A stretch of DNA of 64,000 nucleotides. It comes from Marinococcus luteus_A. Its GTDB lineage: Bacteria; Bacillota; Bacilli; Bacillales; Marinococcaceae. Location of the stretch: positions 28,912-92,911 of the forward strand of contig NZ_JAXRUV010000010.1 in assembly GCF_034497705.1 (NCBI RefSeq). Reading direction: 5' to 3'. This document shows, piece after piece, positions 51,443 through 60,795 of this stretch. The translations under genes and the position numbers were made by a program. The notes under the pieces were generated by a model that was given only the letters and a program-made list of their open reading frames with translations, searched no databases and was not told the DNA's origin. Every line of letters begins with the position of its first letter. The first letter of the stretch is position 1.

Positions 51443-53041
51443 ATGATGAACGCTATACGCAGATTTGGCGGTGCTATGATCGTCCCGGTCCTATTGTTTC
51501 CTTTTTTCGGGATTGTAGTCGGTCTGGCTGCGCTGTTTAAAAATGAACAGATCATGGGTGGGCTGGCTGACCCGGATGGCCTCTGGTATCAGATGTGGAC
51601 CTTTATGGAAAATACCGGTTGGACCGTCTTTGACCATATGGAGCTCATCTTTGTGATTGGACTTCCAATCTCCTTGGCAAAAAAGGCAGCCGGCAGAGCA
51701 ACGCTTGCCGCTATTGTTGCCTATCTCATGTACAATACCTTTATTAATTCCATCCTCGACATATGGGGGCCGGCGTTCGGTGTTGATATAAGCGACGGAG
51801 CGGATGAATCAACAGGTTTAACAGAGATAGCAGGTATTTTGACACTCGACACCAACATTATGGGTGCGATAGTTATTTCAAGTATCACTATCTGGCTTCA
51901 CAATCGTTATTACGACAAGAAACTGCCGGATGCCCTCGGTATTTTTCAGGGCGGTCCGTTTATCGTCATGATTTCTTTCTTCGTCATGATTCCACTGGCT
52001 TTTTTAACCGCATGGATTTGGCCGACTGTCCAAAATGGGATTGCTTCCCTGCAGGGCTTCATGGTTTCTTCCGGCTATGTCGGGGTCTGGCTTTTTCACT
52101 TTTTGGAAAGGATTCTGATTCCGACCGGCCTTCACCACTTTATCTATACTCCGTTCCAGTTCGGCCCGGCGGTCGTGGACGGTGGCATTACAGCCAATTG
52201 GGTTTCCCGCCTCGGAGAGCTTGCGGCTTCTGACACACCGCTCCGGGAACAGTGGGAAGGTGGGGCTTTTCTCCTGCAGGGGAACATCAAAATATTCGGC
52301 TCCATAGGGATTGCACTGGCTATTTACAGCACGGCACGCGCTGAAAAGAAAAAACAGGTTGGGTCCCTGCTGCTTGCAGCAACCCTGACTGCGGTGGTTG
52401 CAGGCATCACAGAACCGTTGGAGTTTACCTTCCTCTTTATTGCACCACTCCTGTTTCTTATTCATGCCCTGCTTGGAGCAACCATGGTCACACTGCAGAG
52501 TGCATTCGGAGTTGTCGGCAACCAGGCCGGCGGACTGATTGAGATGGCTACCACCAACTGGATTCCGCTGATGGGAAATCATTGGGAGGTCTACATTGCC
52601 CAGATTACTATCGGCCTCATCTTTACCGTGATTTACTTTTATCTCTTCCGCTGGCTGATTGTAAAATTCGATTATGCCCTGCCGGGACGGGAAAAAGACG
52701 AAAACCAGGAAACGAAGCTGTACACAAAGGCTGACTACCGGGCAGAGAAAGATGACAGTAAGAAAGAGCCGGCAGCTTACGCTAGCGACTACGACAGAAG
52801 AGCGGCCGCTTTCCTCGAAGGGCTTGGCGGCTCGGACAATATTTCCGACGTCACCAACTGCGCAACACGTCTGCGGGTGACTGTTAAAGACCCGGAGCAG
52901 GTAAAAGACCAGGATTATTTTAAAAACCAAGGGGAAGCCCACGGTCTCGTCAAAAACGGACAGAGCATCCAGGTTATTGTCGGACTGTCTGTGCCACAGG
53001 TCAGAGACTCTATTGAAGGATTCATTGGCGGAAACGAATAA
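51443..53041 (+). CDS. malP: Maltose/alpha-glucoside-type PTS enzyme IICB
   Basis: A 532-residue permease that imports and phosphorylates an alpha-glucoside, probably maltose. The IIC domain (about residues 1-420) has about ten spans and the family segments FLERILIPTGLHHFIYTPFQFGP (shown as two halves in the protein) and GITEPLEFTFLF. The IIB domain has the phosphorylated Cys in DVTNCATRLRV near residue 472. No IIA domain is fused; a shared glucose-type IIA is expected to serve. The start is ATG 51443 or 51446 after GGTGGGG. It precedes the 6-phospho-alpha-glucosidase by 24 bp. Confidence 0.9.
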   Translation: MMNAIRRFGGAMIVPVLLFPFFGIVVGLAALFKNEQIMGGLADPDGLWYQMWTFMENTGWTVFDHMELIFVIGLPISLAKKAAGRATLAAIVAYLMYNTFINSILDIWGPAFGVDISDGADESTGLTEIAGILTLDTNIMGAIVISSITIWLHNRYYDKKLPDALGIFQGGPFIVMISFFVMIPLAFLTAWIWPTVQNGIASLQGFMVSSGYVGVWLFHFLERILIPTGLHHFIYTPFQFGPAVVDGGITANWVSRLGELAASDTPLREQWEGGAFLLQGNIKIFGSIGIALAIYSTARAEKKKQVGSLLLAATLTAVVAGITEPLEFTFLFIAPLLFLIHALLGATMVTLQSAFGVVGNQAGGLIEMATTNWIPLMGNHWEVYIAQITIGLIFTVIYFYLFRWLIVKFDYALPGREKDENQETKLYTKADYRAEKDDSKKEPAAYASDYDRRAAAFLEGLGGSDNISDVTNCATRLRVTVKDPEQVKDQDYFKNQGEAHGLVKNGQSIQVIVGLSVPQVRDSIEGFIGGNE

Positions 53042-53065
53042 ATCAAAAGCAGGAGGCTGTTAGTT

Positions 53066-54391
53066 ATGAAAAAATCCTCAATCACTATCGCAGGCGGAGG
53101 AAGCACATTTACGCCCGGCATCGTTTTGATGCTTATCGATAACCTCGAAAAATTTCCGATTGACCGGATTACGTTTTTTGATAATGACGAAGAGCGGCAG
53201 AAAACGATCGCCGGGGCATGCCGGATTATTTTGAATGAAAAGGCTCCGGAAATCCAGTTTACAGAAACAACCGATCCGGAGGAAGGATTCTCCAATACTG
53301 ATTTCGTGATGGCGCACATTCGAAGCGGGAAGTACGCCATGCGTGAACAAGATGAAAAAATTCCTCTGAAATACGGAGTCGTCGGCCAGGAAACCTGCGG
53401 ACCCGGCGGCATCGCTTACGGCATGCGCTCAATCGGAGACGTTCTTGAGCTTGTGGATTTTATGGAAAAGTATTCACCAGAGGCCTGGTTTTTGAACTAT
53501 TCCAACCCAGCAGCTATTGTTGCCGAAGCAACTCGGAAGCTTCGTCCGAAATCAAACATTCTAAATATCTGCGATATGCCGATTGGGATCGAAGAACTGA
53601 TGGCTTCTGCCATCGGGCTTGAAAGCCGAAAAGAAATGGAAGTGGATTATTACGGGCTGAACCACTTCGGCTGGTGGACCGGGATCCGGGACAAGGAAGG
53701 AAACGACCTCCTCCCACAGATTCGCAGACACGTCGCCAATTTCGGTTATGTCACAGAAGATCAATCGCTGCAGCATGCGGATGAAAGCTGGAACAATACA
53801 TTTGCAAAAGCAAAGGATGTTCAGGCACTCGATCGGGAAACAGTGCCAAACACGTATTTAAAATATTACTTTTATCCGGATTACGAAGTCGCTCATTCCA
53901 ACCCGGAAGTAACACGTGCCAATGAAGTAATGGAAGGACGCGAAACCTTTACTTTTGGGGAATGCCGTAAAATTATCGAGAGCGGCACTGCGGTGGATTC
54001 TGCGCTGCACATCGATGAGCATGCTTCCTATATTGTGGATCTTGCGCGTGCGATTGCCTATAATACAAAAGAGCGGATGCTTTTAATTGTAGAAAATAAT
54101 GGAACGATAAGTAACTTCGAATCTACTGCGATGGTGGAAGTGCCATGCATTGTTGGCAGCAAAGGACCAGAGCCTCTCGTGCAGGGAGAAATCCCCCGAT
54201 TTCAGAAAGGACTTATGGAGCAGCAGGCCGCTGTAGAAAAGCTCGTAGTAGAAGCGTGGTACGAGAAGTCCTATCAAAAGCTTTGGCAGGCGTTGACGCT
54301 TTCCCGTATTGTACCAAGTGCCAAAGTGGCAAAGGATATTCTCGAAGACCTTCAGGAAGCCAATAAAGATTATTGGCCGGTGCTTCATTAA
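53066..54391 (+). CDS. malA: 6-phospho-alpha-glucosidase, GH4 family
   Basis: A 441-residue NAD+- and Mn2+-dependent hydrolase that splits maltose 6-phosphate into glucose and glucose 6-phosphate. The nucleotide motif is IAGGGSTFTPGI. The active site has GQETCGPGG, LNYSNPAAIVAEA, ICDMPIGIEE (metal Cys) and YGLNHFGWW (metal His). The CDMP form is characteristic of alpha-specific GH4 members (MalA/GlvA), versus CNVP in cellobiose types. Length fits the family. It forms an operon with the upstream IICB and ends at a strong terminator. Confidence 0.94.
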   Translation: MKKSSITIAGGGSTFTPGIVLMLIDNLEKFPIDRITFFDNDEERQKTIAGACRIILNEKAPEIQFTETTDPEEGFSNTDFVMAHIRSGKYAMREQDEKIPLKYGVVGQETCGPGGIAYGMRSIGDVLELVDFMEKYSPEAWFLNYSNPAAIVAEATRKLRPKSNILNICDMPIGIEELMASAIGLESRKEMEVDYYGLNHFGWWTGIRDKEGNDLLPQIRRHVANFGYVTEDQSLQHADESWNNTFAKAKDVQALDRETVPNTYLKYYFYPDYEVAHSNPEVTRANEVMEGRETFTFGECRKIIESGTAVDSALHIDEHASYIVDLARAIAYNTKERMLLIVENNGTISNFESTAMVEVPCIVGSKGPEPLVQGEIPRFQKGLMEQQAAVEKLVVEAWYEKSYQKLWQALTLSRIVPSAKVAKDILEDLQEANKDYWPVLH

Positions 54392-54404
54392 GCAAATAAA
54401 GGTA

Positions 54405-54449
54405 AAAGAGTCTGGTCCCGTCGATGTTATCGACGGGACCAGACTCTTA
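54405..54449. terminator. Strong hairpin terminator after malA
   Basis: A perfect stem of about 20 bp (AAGAGTCTGGTCCCGTCGAT and its complement) with a GTT loop lies between two convergent genes; the T/A runs are short on the plus side and longer on the minus side. Confidence 0.8.
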
Positions 54450-54463
54450 ACAATATTATCTGC

Positions 54464-54706
54464 TTAGTTCACAGAGGTTAATGACACAAGCTCATACTCA
54501 ATTGTGGTCCGGTGGGATTCCCATTCCACCCGGTGTATAACCGCCTTGCCAAAAGGTACTTTTTCGACAAAAGTATGAATTGGAAGCGGGTGATCGAGCG
54601 GAAACATTTGATAATTATCTTTAATCAGCCGAAAATTTTTTTCATCAAGGCGCTCTGCCTGCTTATTCGTAATAATTTCCCAGTTCATTTCTACAGAAAA
54701 ACCCAT
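54464..54706 (-). CDS. DUF2584-like small protein
   Basis: An 80-residue soluble protein beginning MGFSVEMNWEIITNKQ and containing VEWESHRTTIEYELVSL. This pattern of an EMNW start and an EWE-x-TT-x-Y-L end is what I recall of DUF2584 proteins in bacilli. Function is unknown. It starts at ATG 54706 after GGAGGG and is monocistronic. Confidence 0.7.
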   Translation of the reverse strand: MGFSVEMNWEIITNKQAERLDEKNFRLIKDNYQMFPLDHPLPIHTFVEKVPFGKAVIHRVEWESHRTTIEYELVSLTSVN

Positions 54707-54763
54707 ATACGTCCCTCCTGCTCCCTTGTCTCTATAATAATAACGCTTACTTATCTATTTCCA

Positions 54764-55684
54764 TTATGGCAGATTTTTAAGCGATTGTACGATTAAATCC
54801 CAAAATTTATCATTATCGACTGCTGTGGCAACCTGCACCGGCCCTTCTGCAGCGTAAGTATCAATGACTGTTTCCCCGTACGTATGCTTTCCAGTTGTTT
54901 CAACCTTTACCTCGGCCGATTCAAATGTAAACAGGGACGGCTGCAGGCATACTGCCACCGCGCAGGGGTCATGAACCGGTGGAAGCGTCAGCTGAAAATG
55001 CTCCTCGTAGGCACGCTGGAAGTGATCAAGCAGTTCATACGTAAACTGGGCTGCCATTGTCGGTATCTCTTTAATCCGTTCCACTACGGCCTCGGACGAT
55101 AATGCCTGATGAGTAACATCGAGGCCGCACATCGTGATTGGAATACCGCTTGTAAAAACGATCTCTGCCGCTTCAGCATCCGCATAAATATTAAATTCTG
55201 CCGCAGGTGTCCAATTCCCAAACGTGCCGCCGCCCATAATCGACAGATGGTGGATACGAGCAGCCGCCTTCGGATTTTTCCGGCACAGTAGTGCAATGTT
55301 GGTAAGCGGACCAGTCGCAATAACGGTAATTTCTTCCTCCGAATGAAGCAGTATGTCTTCCATTACATCCACCGTATGTCGTTCCTCCACCATATATGTC
55401 GGCGCTGGAAGCTCCGGGCCGTCGAGACCGGATTCCCCGTGAATAGAAGGAGCGTGCTCCGGCGTACGGACCAGAGGCCTTCCCGCCCCTTCCGCCACTG
55501 GCACTCCGCTCAGTCCCGCAGTATCAGCAGCCACTAAAGCGTTTCTTGTTGTTTTTCCTATATCAGCATTTCCTGAAACAGTCGTCACAGCCCGGATATC
55601 CATGTCCGGATGACCTGCTGCGAGAAATAATGCGATTACATCGTCGTGTCCCGGGTCCATATCCATAATTACTGGTGTTTTCAT
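54764..55684 (-). CDS. Inosine/uridine-preferring nucleoside hydrolase family protein
   Basis: A 306-residue calcium-dependent N-ribohydrolase. The N-terminal signature VIMDMDPGHDDVIALFLA carries the catalytic and Ca2+ Asp residues. ATGPLTNIALL and LSIMGGGTFGNWTPAAEFNIYADAEAAE (two adjacent motifs) follow, and VHDPCAVA supplies the last Asp. It should release the base from purine or pyrimidine ribonucleosides in the cytoplasm. Specificity cannot be read. The start ATG 55684 follows AAAGGAAG. No partner genes. Confidence 0.92.
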   Translation of the reverse strand: MKTPVIMDMDPGHDDVIALFLAAGHPDMDIRAVTTVSGNADIGKTTRNALVAADTAGLSGVPVAEGAGRPLVRTPEHAPSIHGESGLDGPELPAPTYMVEERHTVDVMEDILLHSEEEITVIATGPLTNIALLCRKNPKAAARIHHLSIMGGGTFGNWTPAAEFNIYADAEAAEIVFTSGIPITMCGLDVTHQALSSEAVVERIKEIPTMAAQFTYELLDHFQRAYEEHFQLTLPPVHDPCAVAVCLQPSLFTFESAEVKVETTGKHTYGETVIDTYAAEGPVQVATAVDNDKFWDLIVQSLKNLP

Positions 55685-55726
55685 CTGATGCTTCCTTTCT
55701 CTCTATGACTATAGGTTTATTCAAAC

Positions 55727-55752
55727 TAAAAGCACCGCCAGCTGGCGGTGCT
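55727..55752 (-). terminator. Terminator of the manganese catalase gene
   Basis: Minus-strand AAGCACCGCCAG / CTGGCGGTGCTT perfect hairpin followed by TTAGTTT. Confidence 0.85.
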
Positions 55753-55773
55753 TCCTGCTTCGGACTCTGATGC

Positions 55774-56694
55774 TTAAAGTCCTGCTTCGTAATTCAATTT
55801 TTTCGACATTTCCCGGAATTGCTGCTCGTCAAATCCTGGCGCAAATTCTTCCGGAATGTGATCGAGGTTCGGAATTTCCCCGCCCTCCGGTGTCGGCATG
55901 TCGCTGACTACTTCGAGCTCACCCGGTGGTCCGACCGGTGTCGGTCCGTTCCAGATCCGGTCAAGCATTGTGTAATCGTTATCGCTGAAACGATACAGCT
56001 TACGGTGCGCACCCTTTGCTTCATATTTCTGGGCGTGGTCATATTTACTGTTATCAAGGTCCGGTACCGGCAGCATTTTCGTTACATCCACGCCTGTTAA
56101 TTTCTCCAGCGCTTTAGCATAGGCCACTACGTGCACGCCGCCGCGCACAAGCAGATAGCCGGTCAGTTCACGGGCGGTTTCATTGTCGGTCATTTGATAT
56201 ACACGCATCTTATGCGTTCTTGCTCCGCATTCAAGATAAAAATTGTGAAGCAGATCATTGACTAGGTTACCGCTTGTAAAAACATTGTCCCCTGTCCACG
56301 GAGCTCCCATCGAGTCCTTCGGTACAGCGTTTTGACCGGCAAAAATAAAGCTTTGTGGGTTTCTTGCATCCATGGCTTCACTGAGCGGTGTACTGTCCGG
56401 GTTGGCCGGGTCCTGGCCGCTTTGGCTTGTGGAACCCTGCAGGCATAAATTTATTGTATTGGCAACCAGCTCTACGTGTCCGAGTTCCTCAGCTGTAATA
56501 CTTGCAACTAAATCATAAAAAGGGCGTAGCTGTTTTTTGCTGCGAAAATTAAACGACTGGAATAAATAGTTATTGAGCGTTGACATTTCACCGAATTTTC
56601 CACCTAAAAGCTCCTGTACGACGTTGGCTGAATTAGCGTCTGGATTACTGGGCGTTGGGAGGTCGATCTGCAGTTTATCAATTCTCTTAAACAC
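55774..56694 (-). CDS. Manganese catalase, KatN type
   Basis: A 306-residue di-manganese catalase that disproportionates hydrogen peroxide. All five metal ligands are at canonical spacing: Glu36 (GEMSTLNNYLFQ), Glu70 and His73 (AEELGHVE), Glu155 (YLECGARTHKM) and His188 (GGVHVVAYA). Full length separates it from the shorter spore-coat CotJC. The start is GTG 56694 (FKRIDKL), with GGAGG nine bases before. The open frame continues to 56841 but without a site. A weak GTTTGC-N14-GGTAAT element at 56750-56775 could be a SigB promoter. Confidence 0.92.
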   Translation of the reverse strand: MFKRIDKLQIDLPTPSNPDANSANVVQELLGGKFGEMSTLNNYLFQSFNFRSKKQLRPFYDLVASITAEELGHVELVANTINLCLQGSTSQSGQDPANPDSTPLSEAMDARNPQSFIFAGQNAVPKDSMGAPWTGDNVFTSGNLVNDLLHNFYLECGARTHKMRVYQMTDNETARELTGYLLVRGGVHVVAYAKALEKLTGVDVTKMLPVPDLDNSKYDHAQKYEAKGAHRKLYRFSDNDYTMLDRIWNGPTPVGPPGELEVVSDMPTPEGGEIPNLDHIPEEFAPGFDEQQFREMSKKLNYEAGL

Positions 56695-56864
56695 AATGAT
56701 TCCTCCTATAGGTTTAAATTCGTATTTCGCTAGCAAAATACACTTACCTATTACCGCTCTACTATGAAAGCAAACGCACGATTTCTTTATATTAACAATA
56801 TTCATTCTTTTTACACAATTACTATTGTATGTAGAAATCACTGCCCTTCCGGCTTTGAACCCAT

Positions 56865-56890
56865 GTTTAAAAGTACGGGGCGGCAGGAAT
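56865..56890 (+). promoter_or_regulatory. Candidate SigB promoter of the stress flavoprotein gene
   Basis: GTTTAA (56865-56870), 14-base spacer, AGGAAT (56885-56890) compared with the SigB consensus GTTTAA-N13/15-GGGWAW, 39 bp before the start codon. One mismatch in the -10. Confidence 0.6.
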
Positions 56891-56928
56891 AATGATAATT
56901 AGTTTCACTACGAAAGGAAGGATTACCC

Positions 56929-57357
56929 ATGGATAAAAACGAAGCAAAGAGACTCGCACTCGATATCATTGACAGCAACAAAGTAGGCGTACTTGCCACG
57001 ATTGAAGGCAACAAGCCCCACTCCCGCTATATGACGTTTTACAATGATAATTTCACCCTTCTCACACCGACGAGCAGCAAAACCCACAAGGCAGAAGAAA
57101 TCGAAAAGAATTCCAATGTCCATATTCTGCTCGGCTACGACGGGGAAGGCTACGGAGACGCTTTTGTTGAAATTTCCGGCAAAGCAGTAATCCGTCATGA
57201 CCAGGAAACGAAGAAAAAGGTTTGGACTGACAGCGTGCAATCCTGGCTTGGTTCGCCGGACAATCCGGAATATATTGTCCTCGAAATCCAGCCGGACTCT
57301 ATCCGCCTGATGAACTCCAAAGGTGATACTCCCGAGGAAATCGATTTTTCTTCTTAA
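56929..57357 (+). CDS. Pyridoxamine 5'-phosphate oxidase-like general stress protein (GSP26/YdaG type)
   Basis: A 142-residue split-barrel flavin-binding protein. It has DSNKVGVLATIEGNKPHSRYMTF (typical flavin-site strand pair) and a C-terminal YIVLEIQPDSIRLMN. YdaG of Bacillus subtilis is a SigB-dependent general stress protein; the SigB-like promoter upstream supports that kinship. The enzymatic role is not established. The start is ATG 56929 after AAAGGAAGGA. It is divergent from the manganese catalase, giving a stress-defence pair. Confidence 0.85.
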   Translation: MDKNEAKRLALDIIDSNKVGVLATIEGNKPHSRYMTFYNDNFTLLTPTSSKTHKAEEIEKNSNVHILLGYDGEGYGDAFVEISGKAVIRHDQETKKKVWTDSVQSWLGSPDNPEYIVLEIQPDSIRLMNSKGDTPEEIDFSS

Positions 57358-57365
57358 GTTAATAG

Positions 57366-57406
57366 AAGCCCCCGCCGGCATAAGTTCCGGCGGGGGGTAT
57401 TTTTAT
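57366..57406. terminator. Terminator between the stress flavoprotein and SDR genes
   Basis: CCCCCGCCGG / CCGGCGGGGG hairpin followed by GTATTTTTAT, between convergent genes. Confidence 0.9.
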
Positions 57407-58041
57407 AAGACCTTCCAGGCTTCATGAATATCCGTATCTCCTGCAAGCAGTTCGACCGTTTGTCCCCGGGCGTTCTCAATGTCGAGGGCTGCAATCATCG
57501 TGCGGGCCACATCCTCTCTGGAAATATCTCTTTCTTCAGGGCTGGAAAGCTTTTCTGCAAGCTCAATTTTCCCTGTTCCCTTATCGAACGTAAGCTTTCC
57601 CGGACGAACAATCGTATATGGCAGTCCGCTGCTCTGCAGATGCTTATCTGCGTTCAGCTTTGCTTCTGCATAATGCTTAATAGGTCCCTGCGGATTGTCG
57701 ACACCAATTGCGCTCAGCATAACGTAGTGCTTCACGTCCTGCACTCTTGCAGCATCAATAGTTTTTTTTGCGCCCTGCTGGTCTACGCTCACTGTTTTTT
57801 CAGGCCCTGTTGAAGAGCCGGAGCCAGCAGCGAACATAACAGCATCCACACCCTTCAAAGCGGCCGCCGTATTTTCTTCAAGGTCTGCAAGAATCGTGGA
57901 TGCCGCGCCCAGTTTTTTCAGTTCATCCGCCTGGGAGACTTCACGTACCATAGCATGCGGTGTATGCTCCGGGTGGGCTGCAAGCTGCTCCACCAGCAAG
58001 CGGCCCGTATGGCCATTCGCTCCTATGACTAGTACATCCAT
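57403..58041 (-). CDS. NAD(P)-binding oxidoreductase, YhfK type
   Basis: A 212-residue atypical short-chain dehydrogenase (NAD(P)H-binding PF13460 type). The cofactor motif is VIGANGHTGRLLVEQL. Then VMFAAGSGSSTGPEKT, HYVMLSAIGVDN and LPYTIVRPGKLTFDKGTGKI follow, as in Bacillus YhfK. No classical YxxxK active site is obvious, so it may act as a redox sensor or quinone-type reductase. The start ATG 58041 follows AAAGGAGG. Not in an obvious operon, although the EamA gene lies upstream on the same strand. Confidence 0.85.
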   Translation of the reverse strand: MDVLVIGANGHTGRLLVEQLAAHPEHTPHAMVREVSQADELKKLGAASTILADLEENTAAALKGVDAVMFAAGSGSSTGPEKTVSVDQQGAKKTIDAARVQDVKHYVMLSAIGVDNPQGPIKHYAEAKLNADKHLQSSGLPYTIVRPGKLTFDKGTGKIELAEKLSSPEERDISREDVARTMIAALDIENARGQTVELLAGDTDIHEAWKVL

Positions 58042-58085
58042 TTTAATGCCTCCTTTTTTTACATTTGTTCCCTGCAGTCCTCAGT

Positions 58086-59039
58086 TTAAACATCTCCCTT
58101 GGGCTTCTTCTCCCACTCGTTTAGCGCTTCTCCCCGGTTCTCTCCACGTTTTTTCCGGAATTTCCCCGGTCTTGAATAGATGGAAAGAATTACCGCGGAA
58201 AAAATAAGAAAGATACCAAACCCCTGCCAGGTGCTCAGCCTGTCCCCAAAAGCGAATACGCCGATCAAAATGGCCACCATCGGCTCCACGGTTGATAAAA
58301 TCGCCGCTTTGCCCGATTCAATATATTTCAGCCCGATCGTAAAAAGTATATACGCAGCAATCGTGGAAAGAAGAATGCCTCCAAGACCGTACATCCACAT
58401 CATTGGCTCCCGGAGGGCTTCTTCATTTGCCAGCAGACCGCTGAAAGGAATCATTACCACTCCCCCGGCAAGCATCGTGTAGGCAGTAATCGTAATGGAA
58501 TGATACTTCGGCGTCACAAATTTGCCGAGAATGCTGTACAGGCCGCAGCATAAACCAGAAAGCAAACCAATCATAAGAATCGGAAGCGACATTCCGCCTG
58601 TGCCGCCCGGAAGCAGGCCGGCCACCAGCGCACAGCCCGCGATCGTCAGCAAAATAGAAGCCAGTTTATTCATTGTTATTTTTTCTTTGAATACAAACCT
58701 TGAAATGAGGGCTACAAACACAGGGCTTGTGTAAAGAAGCACCACTGCAATGGAAAGCGAGGCTTCATTCATAACAGTAAAATAACACCAGTTAAAGAGG
58801 GCTATACTACCGACGCCGAGCCCGATAAAGTGCGGCAGATCATACCACCGGACCTTTAGAAGATACGGGCGGATCAGGGCAACAGCCAAAAACAAAATCA
58901 GAGCTGAACCCGCCATGCGCAGAGCCACCACCTGATCGGGTTCGATATTGTACCGGTACATGTTCTGCACGAACAATCCCGTAAAACCCCAGAACGAAGC
59001 ACCGGCGACGGCAAATAAATAAGCAGTGGATGGTTTCAT
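58086..59039 (-). CDS. EamA/DMT-superfamily transporter
   Basis: A 317-residue membrane protein with ten spans in two EamA repeats (about residues 8-140 and 153-290). It contains FAVAGASFWGFTGLFVQN, LLYTSPVFVALISRFVFKEK and the second-repeat YIESGKAAILSTVEPMVAILIGVFAFGD. DMT members export amino acids or other metabolites. The substrate is unknown. The start is ATG 59039 (MKPSTAYL) with GGGGGAG; the longer frame to 59087 lacks a better site. The C-terminus is a short basic, hydrophilic tail. Confidence 0.87.
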   Translation of the reverse strand: MKPSTAYLFAVAGASFWGFTGLFVQNMYRYNIEPDQVVALRMAGSALILFLAVALIRPYLLKVRWYDLPHFIGLGVGSIALFNWCYFTVMNEASLSIAVVLLYTSPVFVALISRFVFKEKITMNKLASILLTIAGCALVAGLLPGGTGGMSLPILMIGLLSGLCCGLYSILGKFVTPKYHSITITAYTMLAGGVVMIPFSGLLANEEALREPMMWMYGLGGILLSTIAAYILFTIGLKYIESGKAAILSTVEPMVAILIGVFAFGDRLSTWQGFGIFLIFSAVILSIYSRPGKFRKKRGENRGEALNEWEKKPKGDV

Positions 59040-59238
59040 AGCTGCTCCCCCTTTATATAAATCATTTTCCTTCAGCTCCGCTATCATCTCAAATTTCCCT
59101 GTCCACTTTCTATAAATTTATTATTATTCTCAAATAGTATTGACCTTTCCTGATCTTAAATGTTTGAAAAAATACAGCACGAGGTATATTATACATTGCT
59201 ACCGGGTCCTATCCGGTAATTATGAAAGGATGGTTGCT

Positions 59239-60690
59239 ATGCATACCGATTTTACAAAGCAGTATATTAACGGCTCCTGGGTGAGCGGCTCATCCAGCAA
59301 AACAATTGAAAATACTAATCCTTATAACGGCGAATCCCTGGGAACAATAGCTTCCGCAGATGCCAATGACCTTGACCGCGCGTATCAGTCGGCCAATGAT
59401 TATCAGAAAACGTGGGACGCTCACAGCCCAGCCGAAAAACAACAGTATATCCACCGGCTGTACGACGTCATGCAGAACCAGAAGGAAACCATTGTGGAAT
59501 GGCTTATCAAGGAATCCGGAAGCAGCAGACTAAAGGCAGAAACTGAGTTCAACACAGCTTCCAATATTGTTTTTGAATCTGCTTCCTTCCCTAACCGGGT
59601 TCACGGAACGACTGCTCCTTCAAACACTCCCGGCAAAGAAAACTACACCTTCCGTTCGGGCAAAGGAGTTATTGGCGTTATCGGCCCATGGAACTTCCCG
59701 TTCCACCTTGCAATGAGAACAATTGCACCAGCAGTGGCCACAGGTAATACCGTCGTTGTTAAGCCAGCCTCCGACACACCGGTTACTTCCGGACTTCTGA
59801 TTGCGGCATTGTTTGAAGAAGCCGGATTTCCAGCAGGCGTCATTCACGTCACTGCCGGACGCGGCTCCGAAATTGGCGATGCCTTCGTCACCCATGAAGT
59901 ACCAGCTCTGTTATCGTTCACTGGCTCCACGGAAGTCGGCACGCATATTGCTGAGGTTGCGGCGAAAAACTTAAAAGAAACCGCTCTTGAGCTTGGCGGC
60001 AACAATGCCATGGTCGTTCTTCAGGACGCCGAGGTGAAAAAAGCTGCCAAAGCAGCAGTATTCGGGTCCTTCCTTCACCAGGGACAGATTTGTCTCGCAT
60101 TGAACCGCGTCATTGTTCATGATGACATTTACGACGAATTTGTCGAAGAGTTCACCCGTGTGGCGAAAACGTTAAAAGCTGGCGACCCTTCGGATGAAAA
60201 TGTCATCGTCGGCCCGATCATTAATGAAGAACAGGTCAATAACATTGAGAAATTGGTTCAGGGTACAATTGATGCCGGGGCTAAACTTCAGACTGAGTTT
60301 GAAATCAACGGCCAGGTTATACCGCCGGTGGTTCTTTCCGAAGTGACTAATGACATGCCGGCAGCAAAGGATGAAGTCTTCGGCCCTGTTGCAACATTAA
60401 TCCGGGCATCGAGCGAGGACGAAGCAATCCGTATTGCCAACGATTCTCCTTACGGCTTGAGCGGCTCAGTCTTCACCCAGGACCGTTACCGGGGCATGCA
60501 GGCAGCGCGGCGCATTAATTCCGGAATGGTCCACGTAAACGACCAGTCTGTAAACGATGAAGCACACCTGCCATTTGGCGGCGAAAAGCAATCCGGTATC
60601 GGACGCTTTAACGGCGAATGGGTTTTAGATGAATTTACGACCGAGCAGTGGATCAGCGTACAGGCGCAGGACCGCCCGTATCCATTATAA
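59239..60690 (+). CDS. NAD(P)-dependent aldehyde dehydrogenase (aromatic/vanillin-type)
   Basis: A 483-residue ALDH-superfamily enzyme that oxidises aldehydes to acids. Motifs are VIGPWNFPFHLAMR, KPASDTPVTSGL, LSFTGSTEVG, ALELGGNNAMVVL (general base Glu near 250) and GQICLALNRV (nucleophile Cys near 284), then EVFGPVATLIRA. The Q-I-C-L-A pattern resembles benzaldehyde/vanillin dehydrogenases such as YfmT. The substrate remains open. The start is ATG 59239 after GAAAGGATGG; upstream in-frame codons back to 59140 have no site. Single-gene unit. Confidence 0.9.
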   Translation: MHTDFTKQYINGSWVSGSSSKTIENTNPYNGESLGTIASADANDLDRAYQSANDYQKTWDAHSPAEKQQYIHRLYDVMQNQKETIVEWLIKESGSSRLKAETEFNTASNIVFESASFPNRVHGTTAPSNTPGKENYTFRSGKGVIGVIGPWNFPFHLAMRTIAPAVATGNTVVVKPASDTPVTSGLLIAALFEEAGFPAGVIHVTAGRGSEIGDAFVTHEVPALLSFTGSTEVGTHIAEVAAKNLKETALELGGNNAMVVLQDAEVKKAAKAAVFGSFLHQGQICLALNRVIVHDDIYDEFVEEFTRVAKTLKAGDPSDENVIVGPIINEEQVNNIEKLVQGTIDAGAKLQTEFEINGQVIPPVVLSEVTNDMPAAKDEVFGPVATLIRASSEDEAIRIANDSPYGLSGSVFTQDRYRGMQAARRINSGMVHVNDQSVNDEAHLPFGGEKQSGIGRFNGEWVLDEFTTEQWISVQAQDRPYPL

Positions 60691-60795
60691 TTTCTCCGGA
60701 AATTTGAAGCTGAATTTGTTCTGTTTCCTTTTATTACCTTGCGGCCAGCCCTAAAATTGATTACTCTATAAAGAGAGGGGTAAGGAGGTTTGGAA

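Noticed and set aside
52004..52942. Minus-strand frame of 312 codons inside the PTS gene
   Set aside because: Shadow of malP; no binding site and no recognisable motif.
56695..56841. N-terminal extension of the manganese catalase
   Set aside because: GTG 56694 has GGAGG at the right distance and gives canonical numbering of the metal ligands.
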